A stretch of 64,000 bases of DNA from JABDIP01 sp965227455 (GCA_965227455.1 OZ245752.1:5146001-5210000); one strand, 5' to 3'; counted from the first letter of the stretch, positions 26,236 to 35,335 are shown. The notes: generated by a model not told the origin, from the letters alone. Numbers and translations: made by a program.

Positions 26236-27582
26236 ATGCGACGATTTCCGGAAGGGTTTGTTTGGGGAACGGCCGCGTCGGCCTACCAGATCGAGGGCGC
26301 CGTTCGGACCGATGGCCGCGGTCCCAGCGTCTGGGACACCTTCAGCCACACGCCGGGCCGGACCTTCAACGGCGATACCGGCGATGTGGCCTGCGACCAT
26401 TACAATCGCTACCCGGAAGACATCGCGCTGATGCAGAAGCTCGGCGTCGGGGCCTATCGCTTCTCGACCGGCTGGACCCGGATCTTCCCAGAGGGGCGCG
26501 GCCGTGCGAACGAGGCCGGGCTGGCCTTCTACGATCGCGTTGTCGACGCCCTGCTGGCGGCGGACATCGATCCGTGGATCTGCCTGCATCACTGGGACAT
26601 GCCCCAGGCGCTGGAGGATGCCGGCGGCTGGCGCAACCGTGACACCGCCTATCGCTTCGCCGATTACAGCGAGACGGTGATGCGGCGACTCGGCGACCGG
26701 GTGCGCCACTCGGCCCCGATCAACGAGCCCAACGTGCTGCCCTGGGTCGCCTATGATGCCGGCGTGCATGCCCCGGGCGCCCGCAGCCGCGACGAGACCC
26801 TGGCCGCCATCCACCACATCAACCTGGCCTACGGCCTCTGCGTCCAGGCGGTCCGCGCCGTCGATGCCGGCATCCGGCAGGGTCCGATCATCTCGCTCGG
26901 CCCGGTGCACCCGGCACGGGACGATTCGGAGCACGAGCGGGCCGCGGAATGGGTGGACTGCCTGTGGCGGCGGGTCATGTGCGACCCGATCATGCTCGGT
27001 CGCTATCCGGAATTGCTGGCGGAGGAGTTGGCGCCCTACGTGCAATCCGGTGACATGGAGCTGATCGGGGTGCGGCCGGACTATTTCGGCATGAACCACT
27101 ACAACCGCATGTACGCCGCCCCCGATCCCGACCGTATCTTCGGGGTCCAGGACATCCCGCCGCCGGGCGACGTGCCGATCACCGAAATGCAGTGGCAGAT
27201 CGACCCGAGCGCGATGGTCGAGCAGTTTGACGATCTGAAAGAGCGCTACGGCGAGATGCCGCCGATCTACATCACCGAGAACGGTGCGGCCTTTGACGAT
27301 GTGGTCGGCCGGGACGGGCAGGTCGATGACCGCAACCGGGTCGATTTCTTCAGCGGCTACATCAGCGCCCTGCTGGACGGCCTCGAGCGCGGCCACGATG
27401 TGCGCGGCTATTTCATCTGGTCGCTGATGGACAATTTCGAATGGGCCGAGGGCTACGCCAAGAAATTCGGCATCGTGCACGTCGACTTCGACACCCTGAA
27501 GCGCACGCCCAAGGCGTCGTTCCACCATCTCAGCCGGATCATCGGCGAGAACGGGCTGGCCGAGTTCGAGCCGGCGCGCTGA
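26236..27582 (+). CDS. Family 1 glycoside hydrolase (beta-glucosidase)
   Basis: This 448-residue GH1 enzyme has both catalytic glutamates: Glu164 in 'INEPN' (acid/base; the usual T/N residue before NEP is Ile) and Glu348 in 'ITENG' (nucleophile). It opens with the GH1 signature 'FPEGFVWGTAASAYQIEGA'. There is no signal peptide, so it acts on imported glycosides in the cytoplasm and releases glucose or another sugar from beta-linked substrates. GAAGGGA precedes the ATG at 26236; the ATG at 26131 lies downstream of the operator but adds non-family residues. The LacI gene follows after 10 bases. Confidence 0.9.
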   Translation: MRRFPEGFVWGTAASAYQIEGAVRTDGRGPSVWDTFSHTPGRTFNGDTGDVACDHYNRYPEDIALMQKLGVGAYRFSTGWTRIFPEGRGRANEAGLAFYDRVVDALLAADIDPWICLHHWDMPQALEDAGGWRNRDTAYRFADYSETVMRRLGDRVRHSAPINEPNVLPWVAYDAGVHAPGARSRDETLAAIHHINLAYGLCVQAVRAVDAGIRQGPIISLGPVHPARDDSEHERAAEWVDCLWRRVMCDPIMLGRYPELLAEELAPYVQSGDMELIGVRPDYFGMNHYNRMYAAPDPDRIFGVQDIPPPGDVPITEMQWQIDPSAMVEQFDDLKERYGEMPPIYITENGAAFDDVVGRDGQVDDRNRVDFFSGYISALLDGLERGHDVRGYFIWSLMDNFEWAEGYAKKFGIVHVDFDTLKRTPKASFHHLSRIIGENGLAEFEPAR

Positions 27583-27592
27583 CGTCCGACCG

Positions 27593-28597
27593 ATGGGACG
27601 CGCCACCCTCAAAACCCTGGCCCGGCATCTGGATTTGTCGGTCACGACGGTTTCGCGCGCCCTGAAGGACGGGCCGGAGGTGCGCCCGGACACGGTGGCG
27701 CGGGTGAAGGAGGCGGCGGACGCGCTGGGCTACGTGCCGCATCTGAGCGGCCTCAAGCTGCGCACCGGCCGCACCTTCACGATCTACTCGATGCTGGCGG
27801 CGCCGCGGGCGGACGAGGTCGGGGATGCCGGCTCGGTGGCGCTGATGCAGGGCATCCACGAGGTGCTCGAAGGCACGCCCTACAGCCTGACCGCGATCCC
27901 CATCGTGCCGGGCATGGACCGGCTGGAGACGTTGCGGCGGGTGGTCGACGCCGGCCTGGCCGATGGCATCACCTTCGACCTCACCCTGCCCCAGGACGAG
28001 CGGGTGAAATTCCTCCTCGAACGCGACGTGCCCTTCGTGACCTTCGGCCGCACCGAGCTGTTCACGCCGCACGCCTATTTCGACGTGGACAATGAGGACG
28101 CGGCCTATCAGGCGACGGCCCTGCTGCTGCGCAAGGGCCATCGTCGCATCGCCCTGATCGACCGCAGCCTGGATTACCTCTACACCCGCCAGCGGCTTGC
28201 CGGGTATCGCCGTGCCCATGCCGAGGCCGGTCTGTCGCCGGACCCGGTGCTGGCCACCCATGGCGACCATGGCGCGGCCGGCAGCCGCGAGGGCACTCTG
28301 CATATGAGCCGGCTGCCCGAACCGCCGACCGGTTTCGTGTGCATCAACGAGGTGGCGACGCTGGGCGTGCTGGCCGGGCTGCGCGACGCCGGCCGCGGAC
28401 CGGATGCCGGCTACGACATTGTCAGCCGCGACGGCACCCTGCTGACCGCGTATCTCAACCCGCCGATCAGCTCGTGCTTCTTCTCCCTGCACGCCGCCGG
28501 CCGAAAGCTGGCCGAATTCCTCCTTCGCCGCATCGATGGCGAGCCGGCGGAGGCGCTTCAGGAGGTCGTGCCGACGGAGCTGATCGAGCGCGGCTGA
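27593..28597 (+). CDS. LacI-family transcriptional repressor
   Basis: This 334-residue LacI repressor has an N-terminal helix-turn-helix ('TLKTLARHLDLSVTTVSRAL') and hinge ('ADALGYVPHLSGLKLRTG'), then a periplasmic-binding-like sugar-sensing domain. It resembles the AglR/alpha- or beta-glucoside repressors. It lies 10 bases after the GH1 gene, downstream of the palindrome at 26096, so it probably represses its own operon and the divergent isomerase/dehydrogenase operon until the glycoside is present. Confidence 0.87.
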   Translation: MGRATLKTLARHLDLSVTTVSRALKDGPEVRPDTVARVKEAADALGYVPHLSGLKLRTGRTFTIYSMLAAPRADEVGDAGSVALMQGIHEVLEGTPYSLTAIPIVPGMDRLETLRRVVDAGLADGITFDLTLPQDERVKFLLERDVPFVTFGRTELFTPHAYFDVDNEDAAYQATALLLRKGHRRIALIDRSLDYLYTRQRLAGYRRAHAEAGLSPDPVLATHGDHGAAGSREGTLHMSRLPEPPTGFVCINEVATLGVLAGLRDAGRGPDAGYDIVSRDGTLLTAYLNPPISSCFFSLHAAGRKLAEFLLRRIDGEPAEALQEVVPTELIERG

Positions 28598-28600
28598 CCG

Positions 28601-28804
28601 TCAGCTCTGAAGGCTCTTCAGCACGAAGATCCGGATGGCGCTGGACAGATTGCCGGTGCGTTCGGCGTCGATTCCCGCGATCAGCTGGTTCAGGGACGCG
28701 CCCTGGCGGGCGGCGATGCCCTTCAGGGCCTCCCAGAATTCCGGTTCTAAGGAGACGCTGGTGCGGTGACCGGCAACCAGCACGGAGCGTTTCTCAACGG
28801 CCAT
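28601..28804 (-). CDS. Ribbon-helix-helix domain protein (RHH_4 type)
   Basis: This 67-residue protein has the compact RHH_4 form: a beta strand 'RTSVSLEPEFWEALKGIAARQG' followed by 'SLNQLIAGIDAERTGNLSSAIRIFVL'. The family is common in alphaproteobacteria and is probably DNA-binding as a dimer. It converges on the LacI gene with a three-base gap and is divergent from nothing obvious. No toxin partner is adjacent, so it is not called an antitoxin. Confidence 0.75.
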   Translation of the reverse strand: MAVEKRSVLVAGHRTSVSLEPEFWEALKGIAARQGASLNQLIAGIDAERTGNLSSAIRIFVLKSLQS

Positions 28805-28834
28805 TTTAGATGTCCATGGGCATGGCGGTTGCGA

Positions 28835-29830
28835 TCAGGAGGGTTGCAGGATGATCTTGGGTGCCGCGCGGCCGGCATCCAGGTCGTGGAACGCGGCGGC
28901 GCCGTCCGATAGCGGCCGCCGGTCGATCCAGTCGAGCGCGCCGAGGCCGCCGGTGTGCAGGGCGTGCAGCGTCGCCCGCAGGTCGACCATGGTGTAGGTG
29001 TAGGTGCCGATGAAGGTGATCTCGGACAGGGTCATCTTGCGCACGTCCAGCTCGCCGGCGCTGTCCAGCAATCCGATATGCATCACCACGCCCCCGGGGC
29101 GCACCGCCGCCACGGCGGCTTTCCGGGTCGCGGCGGTGCCGACGGCATCGACCACCACATCGATGGTGTCGGCGGCGGGCGGGCCCGAGGCGGCAAGAGG
29201 GTCGTAGACCTTGGCCACGCCGATCGCCTCGGCCGTCTTGCGGCGCAGCGGATTGGTGTCGCCGAGCATGATGTCGGTGCAGCCCTGCCGCCAGAGGCAC
29301 AGCGCGGCGAACAGGCCGATCGAGCCGCCGCCCAGGACCAGCGCCCGGGATTCGCTCAAGGGGCGGTGCGCCGCCCGGGCCGCCAGGTTGACCGCATGCA
29401 GCGAGGTGGCTGCCGGCTCGGTCAGGGCCGCCAGGGCCGGGTCCATGCCGTCGGGCATCGGGATCAGATTGGCCTCGGGGATGGCGACACGTTCGGCGAA
29501 GGCGCCGGGAATCGCCATGCCGATCAATTGCCGCTTGCTGCAAAGGTTGGAGCGGCCACCGAGGCAGTCGTCGCAACGGCCGCAGCTGATCAGCGGGTTG
29601 ATCACCACCCGACGGCCGGCACCGGACCCGGACTCGACCACGCCGGAGGCCTCATGGCCCAGGATCAGCGGCGGCACCCGGCGCGGGTCCTTGCCGTGGA
29701 AGGCATGCATATCCGAACCGCAGATGCCGACCGAGTCGATGCGCACCACGACGTCCCCCGGCCCGGGTTCGGGCTCGGGCTCGTCGCGGTAGGTGACCTC
29801 TTCGGGAGCCGTGTAGACCAGCGCTTTCAT
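28835..29830 (-). CDS. Zinc-dependent alcohol dehydrogenase (MDR), HpsP-like candidate
   Basis: This 331-residue medium-chain dehydrogenase has 'GICGSDMHAFHG', 'GHEASGVV', the structural-zinc cysteines 'CGRCDDCLGGRSNLC' and the NAD loop 'VLGGGSIGLFAA'. It most resembles L-idonate/threonine/galactitol-type polyol dehydrogenases. It is the last gene of a block with an SDR (18-base gap) and a HisD-like enzyme, the same trio as HpsP, HpsO and HpsN in dihydroxypropanesulfonate catabolism. That substrate is inferred from gene company, not from residues. Confidence 0.82.
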   Translation of the reverse strand: MKALVYTAPEEVTYRDEPEPEPGPGDVVVRIDSVGICGSDMHAFHGKDPRRVPPLILGHEASGVVESGSGAGRRVVINPLISCGRCDDCLGGRSNLCSKRQLIGMAIPGAFAERVAIPEANLIPMPDGMDPALAALTEPAATSLHAVNLAARAAHRPLSESRALVLGGGSIGLFAALCLWRQGCTDIMLGDTNPLRRKTAEAIGVAKVYDPLAASGPPAADTIDVVVDAVGTAATRKAAVAAVRPGGVVMHIGLLDSAGELDVRKMTLSEITFIGTYTYTMVDLRATLHALHTGGLGALDWIDRRPLSDGAAAFHDLDAGRAAPKIILQPS

Positions 29831-29848
29831 GGGTTTTCAGCTCTCGTC

Positions 29849-30610
29849 CTATTTGGCGGTGAAGCCGCCATCCACATAGAGGATCTGGCCGGTAATGTAG
29901 TCCGAGGCCGGCGCGGCCAGGAAAATCGCCACCCCGTGCAGGTCCTCCAGCCGGCCGTTGCGCCCGATCGCGGTCTGGCGGGCGTTGCGCTCCACCATTT
30001 CGGCGTTTTCGAACACCGCCGCCGTCAGTTCGGTCGGGAAGAAGCCAGGGGCGACGGCATTGCAGGTAATGCCGTCCGGGGACCACGCCTCGGCCATGGC
30101 CCGGGTCAGCTGCGCTACACCGCCCTTCGACGTGCCATAGGGCATGGAGTTCGGGAAGGCCCGTTCCGACTGCAGCGAGGCGATGTTGATGATGCGGCCG
30201 GCCCCCTTCTCGCGCATGGCCGGCACCAGGGCGCGTGCCAGGAAGAATGGCGTCGAGAGGTTCAGCGACAGGGTCCGGTCCCAGCTTTCCGGCGTGACCG
30301 CCGCCGCCGGCTCGCGCGGATTGATCCCGGCGGCGTTCACCAGGATGTCCGGAGCGCCGAACGGCTCCGCCATCGCCGCCGCGACCCGATCCAGACGATG
30401 ATGGTCGGAAAGATCGCCGGCCACCGCGGCGGCCTTGCCACCGGCCTCCTCGATCTCCCGAACCGTCTCGGCCAAGGCCGCCTCGCGTCTCGCAACGCAG
30501 ACAACCGAGGCCCCGGCCCCGGCCAGGGCCTTGGCGATGGCCTGGCCGATGCCGGAACTGGCGCCGGTGACAGCGGCGACGCGCCCGTCGAGATCGAAGA
30601 GGTGCCGCAC
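29849..30610 (-). CDS. Short-chain dehydrogenase/reductase, HpsO-like candidate
   Basis: This 253-residue classical SDR has 'VTGASSGIGQAIAKAL' for NAD(P), 'NAAGIN', catalytic Ser in 'INIASLQSERAFP', and Tyr/Lys in 'MPYGTSKGG'. The C-terminal 'GQILYVDGGFTAK' is standard. It starts with GTG at 30610, six bases after the HisD-like gene stop. It is cytoplasmic. With the neighbouring MDR it could interconvert a secondary alcohol and ketone of the TRAP-imported compound. Confidence 0.84.
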   Translation of the reverse strand: MRHLFDLDGRVAAVTGASSGIGQAIAKALAGAGASVVCVARREAALAETVREIEEAGGKAAAVAGDLSDHHRLDRVAAAMAEPFGAPDILVNAAGINPREPAAAVTPESWDRTLSLNLSTPFFLARALVPAMREKGAGRIINIASLQSERAFPNSMPYGTSKGGVAQLTRAMAEAWSPDGITCNAVAPGFFPTELTAAVFENAEMVERNARQTAIGRNGRLEDLHGVAIFLAAPASDYITGQILYVDGGFTAK

Positions 30611-30616
30611 CCGCGC

Positions 30617-31918
30617 CTAGCCTGCGAGGTCGAATTGCTCGCCGGCGAAATATTTGTGCAGCCGGCAATCGGCGGTGCGGGCATGGGCCTCCATGCCCTC
30701 CAGCCGCGACATGCGGGCGGTGACGGCGGCGATGGTGCGGTTGGCGTCCTGAGACATGCGCTGATAGGTCACCGTCTTGATGAACTTGCCGACGCTCAGG
30801 CCGCCCGTATACCGGCCAGCACCCTTGGTCGGCAGGATGTGGTTCGGCCCGGAGGTCTTGTCGCCGAACGCCACCGTGGTCTCCTCGCCGAGGAACAGCG
30901 AGCCGTAATTGCGCAGGGTGGCCAGCCACCAATCGGGATCGGCGGCATGCACCTCGAGATGCTCCGAGGCATAGCGATCGCTGGCTTGAGCGGCCGCCTC
31001 GCGGCCATCGGCCAGGATCACTTCGCCATAGTCGCGCCAAGCGGCTTCGGCATTGAGCCGGTTCTGCTCCGGCAGGTCGGCGATCAGCGCCGGCATGCGG
31101 GCCATCACCGCATCGGCGAGATCGCGGGAGGTGCTGATCAGCCAGGCCGGCGAGTTCGGGCCATGCTCCGCCTGGCCGACCAGATCGATGGCGACGATCT
31201 CCGGATCGGCGGTTTCGTCGGCGATGATCAGGATCTCCGACGGCCCGGCGAACAGGTCGATGCCGACCCGGCCGTAGAGCAGGCGCTTGGCCTCGGCGAC
31301 GAACTGGTTTCCGGGCCCGACCAGGATGTCGGCCGGGCGGCCGGTGAACAGGCCGAACGCCATGGCCGCGACCGCCTGCACGCCGCCCATGGTCAGCACC
31401 GTGTTGGCGCCGGCGAGGTTCAGGGCATAGAGCACCGCCGGATGGATGCCGTCGGCGTCGCGCGGCGGCGAGGCGGCGATCACATGGTCGACGCCGGCGA
31501 CCTTGGCGGTGGTGGTGCTCATGATCGCCGAGGCGACATGGCAATAGCGGCCGCCCGGCACATAGCAGCCGGCCGCCTGGACCGGGATCAGCTTCTGGCC
31601 GGCGCGCAGGCCCGGCTGCAGTTCGACCTCGAATTCCGACAAGCTGGCAAGCTGCGCTTCGGCGAAAGTGCGCACACGATCATGGGCGAAGCGGATATCG
31701 TCCTTGAGGCGCTGCGGCACGCGCTCCTCGGCGGCCGCCAGGGCCTCGGCCGAGACCACGATGTCGCCGTCCCAGCGGTCGAAGTCCCGGGCGAAGGCGA
31801 CCGCTTTCTCCTCGCCGCCGGCTTCGATCGCAGCCAGCATGTCGGCCACAGTCTTGCCGACCTGCTGGTCGTCGGTCGCCGCGGTCTTGGCGGCCTTCTT
31901 CATATACTCAACGGACAT
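30617..31918 (-). CDS. HisD-family dehydrogenase, HpsN-like candidate (sulfopropanediol 3-dehydrogenase?)
   Basis: This 433-residue HisD-fold enzyme has the metal ligands Gln249 and His252 in 'GQAEHGPNSPAW', 'VQAAGCYVPGGRY' and 'GPGNQFVAEAKRLL'. Histidine genes are not near, and it is instead grouped with a TRAP transporter, an SDR and an MDR. HpsN of Cupriavidus and Ruegeria is such a HisD relative; it oxidises (R)-2,3-dihydroxypropane-1-sulfonate at C3 to sulfolactate. The match by context is good, but sulfolactate-cleaving genes (suyAB, slcC) are not in the window, so the substrate remains a hypothesis. Confidence 0.8.
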   Translation of the reverse strand: MSVEYMKKAAKTAATDDQQVGKTVADMLAAIEAGGEEKAVAFARDFDRWDGDIVVSAEALAAAEERVPQRLKDDIRFAHDRVRTFAEAQLASLSEFEVELQPGLRAGQKLIPVQAAGCYVPGGRYCHVASAIMSTTTAKVAGVDHVIAASPPRDADGIHPAVLYALNLAGANTVLTMGGVQAVAAMAFGLFTGRPADILVGPGNQFVAEAKRLLYGRVGIDLFAGPSEILIIADETADPEIVAIDLVGQAEHGPNSPAWLISTSRDLADAVMARMPALIADLPEQNRLNAEAAWRDYGEVILADGREAAAQASDRYASEHLEVHAADPDWWLATLRNYGSLFLGEETTVAFGDKTSGPNHILPTKGAGRYTGGLSVGKFIKTVTYQRMSQDANRTIAAVTARMSRLEGMEAHARTADCRLHKYFAGEQFDLAG

Positions 31919-31970
31919 GGTCTGGTTCCCCGGATCTTGCGGCCGTCGGCCGGCAGTCGAAATTGTGCGG

Positions 31971-33278
31971 TCAAAAGGCCCAGAGCGAGATCGACGGTAT
32001 GAAGGCCAGAAGCAGCACGACGATCAGCATCGACGTCACATACGGGACGGCGCGGGCTGCGATCTTCAAAATGGATGTCCCGGTCAACCCGGACACCACG
32101 AACAGGTTGAGCCCCAACGGCGGGGTGATGAAGCCAACGCCCAGCGCGGTCACCATCAGGATGCAGAAATGCACATCCTCCATGCCGATCTCCTGCGCCA
32201 GCGGCAGCAGGATCGGCGACAGGATGACGATGTTCGGCGTCGTCTCCATGACGCAACCGGCCAGGATCAGGATGCCGACGATCAGCAGGATGATGGCGAC
32301 GTCGCTCTCCACTGCCGCGGTCACCGCGTACACGAAGCCCTGCGGGATCTGCAGTGCCGCCAGGGTCTGCGCCAGCGGCAGGGCCAAAGCGATGATCGGC
32401 AGGATGACGCCGTTCACCTTGGCCGAGCTCTCCAGCATCTTGGGGAAATCGGCCATCGTCAGGGTGCCCTGGAACAGCCCGATGATGATGGTCGAGACCA
32501 CCGCCACCGCGGCCGCCTCGGTCGGCGTGAAGATGCCGGAATAGATGCCGCCCAGGATGATGATCGGCACCAGCAGCGCGTAGCGCCCGGCGACGATGGC
32601 GGCCCACCAGCGGCGGAACGAGAACCCGTGCTCGGTGCTTTCGTATCCGTGGATGCGGTTCATGACCACATTGGTGATCATGATCGACAGCATGACCATC
32701 AGGCCCGGCACGGCGGCGGCGATGAACAGGGTCGAGGCGGAAATGCCCAGCACCAGCCCGATGATGATGTAGGCGATCGACGGCGGAATCAGGATGCCGG
32801 TGCAGGCGCCGGACGCCACCAGGGCGCAGGCATAAGGCTTCGGGTAGCCCTGCTTGACCAGCCGGTCGATGGTCATTCGCCCGACGGCGGCAGCACCGGC
32901 GGCATCGGAGCCGGAGATGCAGGCGAAGAAGCCGCAGCCCAGCACCGTGGCGGTGCCGAAGCCGGCGCGGAACCCGCCGGTCGTCGCCTCGGCGATGTCC
33001 AGCAGCTTGTCGGACAGCCCGGTGCGCACCAGCACATCGCCGGTCAGGATGAACAGGGGCACGGCGATCAGCGCAAAGGCGTCGATGCCGTCGAACAGGG
33101 ATTCCCCGACCAGGGAGAGCGGCAGCACGTCGGTGAAGTAGAGCATGGCGACCGCGCCAAGCCCAAGCGACACCCAGACCGGCACCGCCATGGCGATCAG
33201 CAGGATGATGCCGAACAGCGGTACGTAGAATTCCCATCCAAGGTCGAGGGAGGAGCCTTGCTGGAGTTGATAGAGCAT
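31971..33278 (-). CDS. TRAP transporter large permease (DctM)
   Basis: This 435-residue protein has about twelve membrane segments. Typical DctM blocks are 'GCGFFACISGSDAAGAAAVGRMTIDRLVKQGYPKPYA', 'IPPSIAYIIIG' and 'ITPPLGLNLFVVSGLTG'. It forms the Na+-coupled channel of a TRAP importer with the DctQ and DctP proteins encoded upstream. Fifteen bases separate it from the DctQ gene. It should bring in the carboxylate or sulfonate handled by the HisD-like, SDR and MDR enzymes. Confidence 0.9.
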   Translation of the reverse strand: MLYQLQQGSSLDLGWEFYVPLFGIILLIAMAVPVWVSLGLGAVAMLYFTDVLPLSLVGESLFDGIDAFALIAVPLFILTGDVLVRTGLSDKLLDIAEATTGGFRAGFGTATVLGCGFFACISGSDAAGAAAVGRMTIDRLVKQGYPKPYACALVASGACTGILIPPSIAYIIIGLVLGISASTLFIAAAVPGLMVMLSIMITNVVMNRIHGYESTEHGFSFRRWWAAIVAGRYALLVPIIILGGIYSGIFTPTEAAAVAVVSTIIIGLFQGTLTMADFPKMLESSAKVNGVILPIIALALPLAQTLAALQIPQGFVYAVTAAVESDVAIILLIVGILILAGCVMETTPNIVILSPILLPLAQEIGMEDVHFCILMVTALGVGFITPPLGLNLFVVSGLTGTSILKIAARAVPYVTSMLIVVLLLAFIPSISLWAF

Positions 33279-33293
33279 GGTCGTGACCTCCAG

Positions 33294-33809
33294 CTAGTCG
33301 AACAGCTTGGCGCCTTCGAACACCGGGCGGCCGGCGCGGAAATCGCTCCAGTCGCGCAGGATCGACTGCACCAGGCGGAACACCATCATCGCGAATCCGA
33401 TCGGCACCGCCGCCAGGAACCAGGCATTGCTGATCCTGAGCCCATGGGTCACCGAGCCGAACTTGATCGAGGTCAGGATCGGCTCCAGCGACCAGTACAA
33501 GGCGATCACCGCCAGGGTCAGGGTGGCGAAATCGCCGAACAGGTAGATGGCGGCTTTCGTCTTCGGCCCCAGATAGTGGAGGATCACGTCGATGCGGATA
33601 TGGGCGCGTTCGCGGATTGCCGAGGATGCGCCGATCCAGGCCAGGTAGATGAAGGCGTAGCGGGCGATCTCCTCGCCCCAGATCGAAGAATAGCTGAGGA
33701 CAAAGCGGCGGATCACCTCGGTCGAGATGGTCGCCACGATCATGGCGTAGAGGATCAGCAGCAGCCAGCGCTCGCCGTCCTGATCGATTTTCCGAAGCAC
33801 TCCGCCCAT
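33294..33809 (-). CDS. TRAP transporter small permease (DctQ)
   Basis: This 171-residue protein has four membrane segments, with the DctQ mark 'SSIWGEEIARYAFIYLAWIGAS' and 'AHIRIDVILHYL'. The start at 33809 has GGGGAGG upstream and gives the family length; readings to 34022 enter the DctP gene in another frame. It bridges the DctM channel and the periplasmic DctP protein. The DctP stop lies 58 bases upstream. Confidence 0.87.
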   Translation of the reverse strand: MGGVLRKIDQDGERWLLLILYAMIVATISTEVIRRFVLSYSSIWGEEIARYAFIYLAWIGASSAIRERAHIRIDVILHYLGPKTKAAIYLFGDFATLTLAVIALYWSLEPILTSIKFGSVTHGLRISNAWFLAAVPIGFAMMVFRLVQSILRDWSDFRAGRPVFEGAKLFD

Positions 33810-33867
33810 TGCAAGCCTCCCCGGTGGCAGGAAGGGCGGCCCCTTGGGTCCGGGGCCGCCCGCCCGA

Positions 33868-35019
33868 TCAGACGTCGTGCACGTAGAGACGGCCCTGGGT
33901 GTTGGCCGCTTCCAGCAGACGGTCGAAGGTCGCGATCGATCCGGCGAGATCGGTCTTGAACTCGTTCCATTCCGAACGCTGGTGGCCGGCCGCCGCGACC
34001 CATTCCTCCATCTCCGACGCATTCGGTGCGTAGAACTGCACGCCGGCCGCCGACAGCTCGGCCATCGAGTAGGCGCGGGCCGCCGGAACCTTTGCCAGGT
34101 TCTGCTGCATGGTGACGTCGGAGGCGAACTCGATGCCCTCCTGCAGGTCGCCGGGCAGGCTGTTGAACCATTCCAGATTGCAGGAATAGACCTGGGAATC
34201 CGGGACCGACCGGTTGAAGGTCACCCAGGAGAGCACGTCCTTGAAGCCGAAGACGTGCAGCGCCTCGACCGAAGGGTCCAACGCATCGGCCACGCCCTGT
34301 TTGATGGCGCTCGGGGTCTCGCCCCAGGCGACCGGGGTCGGGTTGGCGCCCAGCAGGCGGTAGAACTGCTGCAGGATCTGCGAGCCGGGCACGCGGAACT
34401 TGATGCCCTGCATCTGCGCCGGGGTGCGGATCGGCCCGTCGATGCCCTGGCGCAGGGCGACCACGCGCGGGTCGATGCAGACATACCAGAGCGGCTTGAA
34501 GCCCTTGGCCTCGACCTTCGGGTTCACTTCCGCCGCCCAGGCGTCGGAGGTCACCAGGTTGATGAACTTCTGGTTCTCACCGCACCAGTACGGGATGTTG
34601 ATCAAATCGACGGTCGGCGCAAACGGCGCGAAGTTGGACAGCGAGTGCTGTGCCGCCTGGATGGTGCCGCCCTGGACCTTCTGGGCCAGAGCGCCGCCGG
34701 CGCCCAGCTGCCCGCCCGGGGCCAGGCGCACATAGATCCGGCCGTTGGACATGTTCTGGATGTTCTCTTTGAAATCCAGTTGCATGATCGGATAGCTGCG
34801 CGACGCGCCCAGGATATAGGCGGTGGCGACCGTCATGATGTGTTCGGCGGCGTCCTCGCGGTCCCGCTCCTCGCGCGCGTTCTGCGCCGAGGCTTCGGTG
34901 GAGCCGAGGGTGCCGGCGGCCGCCGCGACCACGGCGGCGGTAAAGCCGTATTTGCCGGTGAGTTCGAAGAAACGCCGGCGTTCCGCGGATTGCAGCGTAT
35001 CCGGATCCCGTGATGTCAT
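33868..35019 (-). CDS. TRAP transporter substrate-binding protein (DctP), Tat signal
   Basis: This 383-residue DctP-type binding protein has a twin-arginine-like signal ('ERRRFFELTGKYGF' followed by an Ala-rich stretch and 'ASAQN'). Family landmarks are 'VRLAPGGQLGAGGALAQKVQGG', 'GIKFRVPGSQILQQFYRLLGANP' with the Arg that binds the acid group, and 'QGVADALDPSVEALHVFGFKD'. A GGAGG site precedes the ATG. It starts the TRAP block, upstream of DctQ and DctM. Tat export suggests folding before export; most DctP proteins use Sec, but the Tat form is known. Confidence 0.87.
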   Translation of the reverse strand: MTSRDPDTLQSAERRRFFELTGKYGFTAAVVAAAAGTLGSTEASAQNAREERDREDAAEHIMTVATAYILGASRSYPIMQLDFKENIQNMSNGRIYVRLAPGGQLGAGGALAQKVQGGTIQAAQHSLSNFAPFAPTVDLINIPYWCGENQKFINLVTSDAWAAEVNPKVEAKGFKPLWYVCIDPRVVALRQGIDGPIRTPAQMQGIKFRVPGSQILQQFYRLLGANPTPVAWGETPSAIKQGVADALDPSVEALHVFGFKDVLSWVTFNRSVPDSQVYSCNLEWFNSLPGDLQEGIEFASDVTMQQNLAKVPAARAYSMAELSAAGVQFYAPNASEMEEWVAAAGHQRSEWNEFKTDLAGSIATFDRLLEAANTQGRLYVHDV

Positions 35020-35061
35020 GATTGTCCTCCCTAGGTATGGGCCGCTTGCCTGCGGCCGGAT

Positions 35062-35277
35062 TCAACGCGCGGCTTCGCGGTCCAGCGCGGCGATGACGAA
35101 ACAGATGATGGCGGCCAGCAATACGAGGAATTCGGCGACGTCGCCGGCATGGACCGGGGTGGTGGCCCCGACCAGGATCGATACCTTGCCGACAATGATG
35201 TTCAGGACGAAGAGGCCGAAGAGGACCACGGAGGCGCGGAAGGCCAGCCGGCCGATGGCTCGCGGATGTTGCGCCAT
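35062..35277 (-). CDS. Small two-helix membrane protein in TRAP operon
   Basis: This 71-residue protein has two predicted membrane helices ('ASVVLFGLFVLNIIVGKVSIL' broken by charge, and 'AEFLVLLAAIICFVIAAL'). GGGAGAGG lies upstream of the ATG. It is the first gene after the LacI operator and is followed by the DctP gene. I do not recognise the family. A small accessory of the TRAP permease is possible from position only. Confidence 0.65.
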   Translation of the reverse strand: MAQHPRAIGRLAFRASVVLFGLFVLNIIVGKVSILVGATTPVHAGDVAEFLVLLAAIICFVIAALDREAAR

Positions 35278-35319
35278 GGTTGCCTCTCCCCGTTTTGTCC
35301 GGCCCGTTTCGGGCCTTTG

Positions 35320-35335
35320 TTGTAAACGTTTACAA
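35320..35335. promoter_or_regulatory. LacI-type operator (perfect 16-bp palindrome)
   Basis: TTGTAAACGTTTACAA is a perfect palindrome with central CG, 43-58 bases upstream of the small TRAP-operon gene and about 120 bases upstream of the divergent LacI gene. This is the textbook form of a LacI-family site. The adjacent LacI regulator is its probable owner. Confidence 0.8.

Noticed and set aside
28601..28804. Antitoxin of a toxin-antitoxin pair
   Set aside because: The RHH_4 type is usually solitary and no small toxin-like gene is beside it.
30617..31918. Genuine histidinol dehydrogenase (hisD)
   Set aside because: No his genes are adjacent, and the TRAP/SDR/MDR company fits a catabolic HisD relative better.
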